From: Echinostoma caproni
Taxonomy: Eukaryota; Platyhelminthes; Trematoda; Plagiorchiida; Echinostomatidae
Length of the DNA: 11,300 nucleotides
NCBI GenBank assembly: GCA_900618425.1
Contig: UZAN01000283.1
Span: forward strand, 1-11,300
Direction of reading: 5' to 3'
In this document: one piece after another, positions 7,614 through 11,300 of the stretch
Layout: each line of letters starts with the position of its first letter
Numbering within the stretch: position 1 is the stretch's first letter
The notes under the pieces: model-generated
Databases searched by the model: none
What the model was told of the DNA's origin: nothing
The model's input: the letters and a program-made list of their open reading frames with translations, nothing else
Translations under genes and position numbers: made by a program

Positions 7614-8395
7614 ATGGTGGCAGCAGAAAATAATGCAAACTTCCCAAAGTCGAAGAGACTAAATAGTCGACTTCAGGTCCAACCGCCGGCGTACCTGACT
7701 ATGGAGGAGACGGGGCGACTGGCTAATAACTGGAGACTGGCGAACACAGTAGGAAGATTTTCGTACACTGACAGCGATGGACCGCGAATCCAGTCCCGTA
7801 CAATTGGCTTTGTTCCGTTACACGATTGGTCCGGCTGCTCTGCGTGTCATGAATGGATTCACTTACAGTCCGAATGAGGACCGTGGAGATTGGCAGGTGG
7901 TAATAACGAAGATGGAACAGTACTGTCTTGGCGAATCCAACGAGACTTACGAACGATACATTTTCAACTAGAGGAGACAGCAGCATGGTGAGTCCCTCGA
8001 CGCATTCGTCCTGCCGCTAAAGTCACTGGCCCGGTCGTGCAATTTCCGTGCCTGCCTGGAAGAGAATCTAATAAGGGGTCGAATTGTCGTTGGCCTACGG
8101 GATTCTGCTGCGGTGAAGCGCCTCCTAAAACTTCCAAAGCTGACATTGAAACAATGCATTGATATTTGTTGGGGTGAAGAGGCAGCAGAGAAGCATATAA
8201 AGACGCCTACCACAAAAGAGGATTATGGATTGTGCAAAGTTGCCGCTGAAAATCGAACACATCTAACAGCTCCTTGTCGTTTCTGTGGCCGCATACATCT
8301 TGTGGGAAGAATCAACTGCCCTGCTTGGGGGAAAAACGCGTGATAATTTCAAAAAGCGTAATTACTTTGCAGCAATGTGTTTCGAGAAGAAATAA
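7614..8395 (+). pseudogene. gag: Ty3/Gypsy gag, broken
   Basis: This is the structural protein of the particle. ATG 7614 opens a frame that reads VQPPAYLTMEETGRLANNW (about 7674-7732) and is replaced near 7772 by a second frame. That frame carries IGPAALRVMNGF (about 7837-7872), then a TAG at 7969, GESLDAFVLPLKSLARSCNF (about 7993-8052), ENLIRGRIVVGLRDS (about 8062-8106) and LTLKQCIDICWGEEAAEKH (about 8140-8196). The zinc knuckle CRFCGRIHLVGRINCPAWGK (about 8275-8334) has the C-C-H-C ligands. A TGA at 8341 closes this frame. The adjacent frame continues to about 8395 with FKKRNYFAAMC, the place of a second knuckle whose first cysteines are missing. The start is chosen because it is the first ATG in the gag frame. 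Confidence 0.85.
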
Positions 8396-8429
8396 TCAAC
8401 TTTAGAACCTCACATTCGAACAGCTAATT

Positions 8430-8829
8430 GTGTCTATGGTGTACAACTATCGACCAAACGGAAAAGCATATTTGCAAAAATGTTGATGAATGGAGAAAAA
8501 GTAACGTTCCAACTAGATTCTGGTGCGCCATCAACATAATAGCGAGAAATTGCATACCCGATACCAAATTGGATCCCACCAAGACGAGATTAGTTATGTG
8601 GAACGATGCAAACGTGGAGCCGAAAGGAGAAACCACTATTACACTGAAGAATCCCAGGAATGGAGTCTCCTCTGTCGTGAGTTTTGTCGTCATGGAGCCG
8701 GGTTATGTTCCAATCCTTGGATACGAGCCCATCGAGCGACTTGGTTTTGTATCGTTTAACTATGATTCATTTTTTCATCACGTTTTTGGACAAGGAATAC
8801 TACCTGAAAAAAGTATGCCTCTGTTTTAG
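8430..8829 (+). pseudogene. pro: Ty3/Gypsy aspartic protease, broken
   Basis: This is the protease that would process Gag-Pol. The first frame gives FAKMLMNGEKVTFQLDSGA, with the active-site Asp at 8516, and then hits TAA 8537. The second frame takes over at about 8535 with ARNCIPDTKLDPTKTRL, TTITLKNPRNG and PGYVPILGYEPIERLGFV (about 8701-8752). The last block includes the hydrophobic IL-G flap-side motif typical of retropepsins. The frame ends at TAG 8827, where the reverse transcriptase frame has already begun (about 8817). One frameshift right after the catalytic motif is the main lesion. Confidence 0.85.
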
Positions 8830-9713
8830 ATGGAAAACTGGGAAAGTTGCCAGGAACTGTGACACTTCACATAAACGACGCAGCCGAGCCCGTTGTTTTA
8901 CCAACGCGGCGGACCCCACTTGCTGATAGAGAGGAATTTTTGCGCGAAGTGAGTAACCGTATCACAAGGGCCGTTTTGGAGAAAGTCGACGAACCAACGG
9001 ACTGAGTGATTCAGGTTGTGGTGGTGACGAAAACGTCTGGAGAATTGAGAATATGTATCGATCGGAAACCATTAAACAAGGCATTAAGACGGGAGCACTT
9101 CACCCTACCCATTTTCGACGACATACTGCCGGAATTAGCTAATCCAAGATACTTCACGAAGGTGGATTTAGCCTCTGCATTTTTGTATTTAGATCTAGAC
9201 GATAGATCAAGCTACTTGACCACTTTTGGCACGCCACTCGAGTGATATCGTTCGAAAAGACTGCCGTTCGGTTTGAAGGTATCATGTGAAACTTTTCAGA
9301 AACGAATCCTCCAAGTGGTAGATGATTTACCCGGTATATTGTGCGTGGCGGACGACATTCTTGTTTTTGATAAAAATGCAGATGAACGGAACAGACGTTT
9401 CGAAGGCTGTTTATAGCGTTGTATACGAGACGGAATCAAGCTGAAACAGGACAGGCTAATCTTTTGTCAATCGGAAGTCAGCTTTCACGGTCGCGTACTT
9501 ACAACTGAAGGGATCAAACCGGACCCGGACAAGGTAAAGGAGATTGTAGAAATGCTTCCCCCAACCAATGCAAAAGGCGTATCATGATTCAATGGAATGA
9601 TAAACTATCTCAGAAGATTTCTCCCTGAACTAGCGGAATTGATGCGACCGATTCGACGTTTGACGCAAAAAGGAGAACCGTGGTTTCGGACACAAAACCA
9701 ACAGGTGACTTTT
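8817..9713 (+). pseudogene. pol: Ty3/Gypsy reverse transcriptase, four premature stops
   Basis: This is the polymerase of the element. One frame holds from about 8817 through the whole domain. Blocks in order are LPTRRTPLADREEF, VDEPTD followed by TGA at 9003, KTSGELRICIDRKPLNKAL, FTKVDLASAF with the first catalytic Asp at 9165, TGA at 9243, RLPFGLKVSCETFQKR, then the catalytic pair in CVADDILVF (Asps at 9351 and 9354), TAG at 9414, IKLKQDRLIFCQSEVSFHGR, and TGA at 9585 before FNGMINYLRRFLPEL. All three palm aspartates are present. Apart from these four stops the frame is undisturbed, so this is one of the best preserved proteins here. The stops at 9003 and 9243 fall at positions where the family has Trp. 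Confidence 0.92.
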
Positions 9714-10300
9714 GATTGCGTCAAGCAGCTTATTGTAAGAGCCCCAGTGCTGGCTTACTTCGATCCAAATGCACCTCTGTGCATACATTGTGACAGCAGT
9801 CAATTTGGCTTAGGTGCCGTGCTCCTAGAAAATGGTCGTTCATTAGATCACCAGAGTAAGACAGTAACGACCTGTGAACAAAGGTACGCTCAGATCGAGA
9901 AAGAAATGCTAGCAACTGTGTCTGCCCTAGAGAAGTTCAGTGATTACACCTGTGGTCGACTCATGCATGTATACTCAGAGCTCAAACCACTGATCATGAT
10001 TGGGGATAAGCCGCTCCACAGAGCACCAGGGAGGTTACAATCGATGCTAATACGTCTACAGAAATACAACTGTGAACTGCATTGCGAACAAGGTAAACGC
10101 ATTTTTGTGGCGGACACATTTTCACGAGCCATACTACCCGACACGGGACACGAACAAAAGCTGGACTCCGTGAATGTTGCATTGGGGGTGACGCAGTTTG
10201 AGATATCTCGCGAACTGCAACTATTGACGATCCGAGCATGCAAGAACCCAAAGGGGTTATCACTCGTGGTTGGTCAGAAAGCAAAAAAGCACTTCCGATG
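9714..10300 (+). pseudogene. pol: Ty3/Gypsy RNase H and tether
   Basis: RNase H follows the polymerase in the same frame, with no stop in the domain itself. Motifs are CIHCDSSQFGLGAVL (first Asp at 9792), CEQRYAQIEKEMLATVSALE (Glu at about 9894-9905), a block HVYSELKPL where the family has Asp-His in place of Glu-Leu, and GKRIFVADTFSRA (last Asp at 10113). The third catalytic position therefore appears changed from Asp to Glu. About 50 further residues after the Asp-Thr-Phe-Ser block make the tether to the integrase. The frame is lost near 10290, where the integrase frame takes over, and its own stop is at 10335. Confidence 0.88.
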
Positions 10301-11300
10301 GACGTACTGCCCAACTTCAAATTCCGAGATGAACTAACTGTGCACAACGAACTGATTTTTAGTGGTTAAAGGGTGGTCGTACCAAAATTGATTCAACAAA
10401 ACGTAATACGTTTGATACATTGCTCTCACGCCGGTACCAACGGAGGCTTCAGTCGCGCCAGGGGGACATATTATTAACCGGGTGTCAGAACAGATAAACC
10501 AGTTGACTGCCAAATGTGAAATTTGCAGGAAGTCTGACCAGCGACAAACGAAGGAACCGACGAATATGCGTGCAATACTAGAGAGACCATGGCAGATGAT
10601 AGCGCTGGATATTTTCGATCACGGAAAGGACACCTACTTGATAACTGTTGACTACTACAGTGACTTTTTTGAAGTTGGTTTAATGCGATCCAGCACATCA
10701 GCGGAGATCATTGATAAACTGCGCGTTCGTTTCGCACGACACGGAATACCACTTCAGGTGATTTCTGATGGTGGCCTCCAATTTTGTATTACCGACTTCC
10801 TGAAATTCAGAGAACAATGGCGTCTTGAGCACCACGTTACTAGCCCCTATCATAGTCAATCCAATGGCAAAGCAGAAAGCGCAGTCAAATAAGCAAAGAA
10901 CCTTATCAAAAAATGCAGTGCGGATGGTAGCAACCCACTAATGGCCCTGCTCGAGTTACGGAACATACCGATGGCCAACATGGGAACCAGCCCAAGCCAA
11001 CGTTTATTTGGCAGACGCACACGCACGGTTCGACCCATTTGCGACCAGTTACTACAGCCACAGACTGCGCCATCAATAATCATACAGGCAAGACTAAGGA
11101 AACGAATGGCGCTACAGAAGAGGTATTACGACTGCAGCTCACTCAGATCAGGGGACACGGTTTGGATACAACCACTGGAGATAACGGAGAAGGTGTAGGC
11201 GAAGGGAGAAGTGACAGCGCGAGCAACAAAAATATCTTATCTAGTACGCTGTGGTCAACGGATAATACGGAGAAATAGAGTTCATTTGAGGAAAGGGGAA
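10290..11300 (+). pseudogene. pol: Ty3/Gypsy integrase, open to window edge
   Basis: This is the integrase for cDNA insertion. The zinc-binding part has two His at 10418 and 10427 and two Cys at 10515 and 10524 (CEIC), but the frame changes between the pairs near 10478. Stops lie at 10367 and at 10475, where the family has a Trp before PG. The catalytic core is in one frame, with Asp at 10608 (ALDIF), Asp at 10767 (ISDGG) and Glu at 10875 (GKAE). The spacing of the last two is exactly D-X35-E, so the triad is complete. A TAA at 10890 and a TAG at 11196 interrupt the C-terminal part. That part contains TSPSQRLFGRRTRT, SGDTVWIQPLE and IIRRNRVHLRKG near the end. The frame is still open at 11300. 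Stops and the frameshift make it non-coding as a whole. Confidence 0.9.

Larger units (their letters stand above)
7614..11300 (+). mobile_element. Ty3/Gypsy LTR retrotransposon, 3' end outside window
   Basis: The order is gag, protease, reverse transcriptase, RNase H, integrase, which defines Ty3/Gypsy (integrase last). The gag ends in a CX2CX3HX6C knuckle with CPAWGK, the protease has LDSGA, the polymerase has ADD, and the integrase has D-D-X35-E. The protein style resembles the invertebrate Gypsy group often annotated as K02A2.6-like; that placement is recalled, not searched. Frameshifts occur near 7772, 8535, 8815, 10290 and 10478, and stops at 7969, 9003, 9243, 9414, 9585, 10367, 10475, 10890 and 11196. 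The coding frame is still open at the last base, so the 3' LTR is beyond the edge. Confidence 0.92.

Noticed and set aside
7615..7627. tggtggcagcaga as a tRNA primer-binding site for the Gypsy element
   Set aside because: It partly resembles an initiator-Met tRNA primer site, but it overlaps the likely gag ATG at 7614 and no LTR end can be seen just before it.
5317..9245. Reassignment of TGA to tryptophan (alternative nuclear code)
   Set aside because: TAG and TAA also replace sense codons, ordinary TGG codons remain frequent, and many frameshifts show these are dead copies. Mutation is the simpler explanation.
9944..10347. Overlapping minus-strand open frames of 99 and 117 codons
   Set aside because: Both mirror the well-supported Gypsy RNase H frame on the + strand and have no motifs of their own.
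1..11300. CRISPR arrays, tRNA or rRNA genes, bacterial operons, host exons
   Set aside because: No regularly spaced direct repeats, no tRNA-like cloverleaf core and no non-transposon coding blocks were seen on either strand.

Overview
This window looks like intergenic DNA of a metazoan, and I see no host gene in it. It is a graveyard of four degenerate retrotransposons that all read on the + strand. The lineage guess is a flatworm (trematode or cestode). It rests only on the general look of the BEL/Pao gag and pol, the CR1-type LINE and the Gypsy pol, as recalled; no search was run. There are no bacterial operons, CRISPR arrays, rRNA or tRNA genes.

Layout. Positions 1-439 hold nothing I recognise. 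A BEL/Pao LTR retrotransposon runs from about 440 to about 7070: gag with zinc knuckles (440-1441), an unassigned stretch (1442-1861), protease and linker (1862-2365), the first half of reverse transcriptase (2373-3140), the second half with an intact YVDD (4745-5265), RNase H (5266-5991) and integrase (5982-7070). The reverse transcriptase is split by a 5'-truncated CR1-like LINE (about 3316-4749). That LINE ends in three copies of a 10-bp tandem repeat. A 43-bp piece of the BEL reverse transcriptase is present on both sides of the interruption (3069-3111 and 4747-4789, 37 of 43 bases the same).

The BEL integrase stops abruptly near 7070. There it joins the last part of a second, different LINE (7071-7457). 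After a short AT-rich, TATA-containing stretch comes a Ty3/Gypsy element that runs off the right edge: gag (7614-8395), protease (8430-8829), reverse transcriptase (8817-9713), RNase H (9714-10300) and integrase (10290-11300). The Gypsy element is the best preserved. Its pol keeps one frame for about 1.5 kb, and the visible catalytic residues of RT and integrase are present. No LTR pair can be shown for either LTR element.

None of the elements can make its proteins from this copy, because every one has several frameshifts and premature stops. An unusually visible share of those stops sits where the family has a conserved tryptophan (TGG to TGA or TAG), and two lost catalytic aspartates are also G-to-A changes. 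I found no previously undescribed functional system. The points worth checking are the flanking duplication around the LINE, the G-to-A bias, a 22-bp perfect palindrome at 3213-3234, and the hidden second LINE tail.
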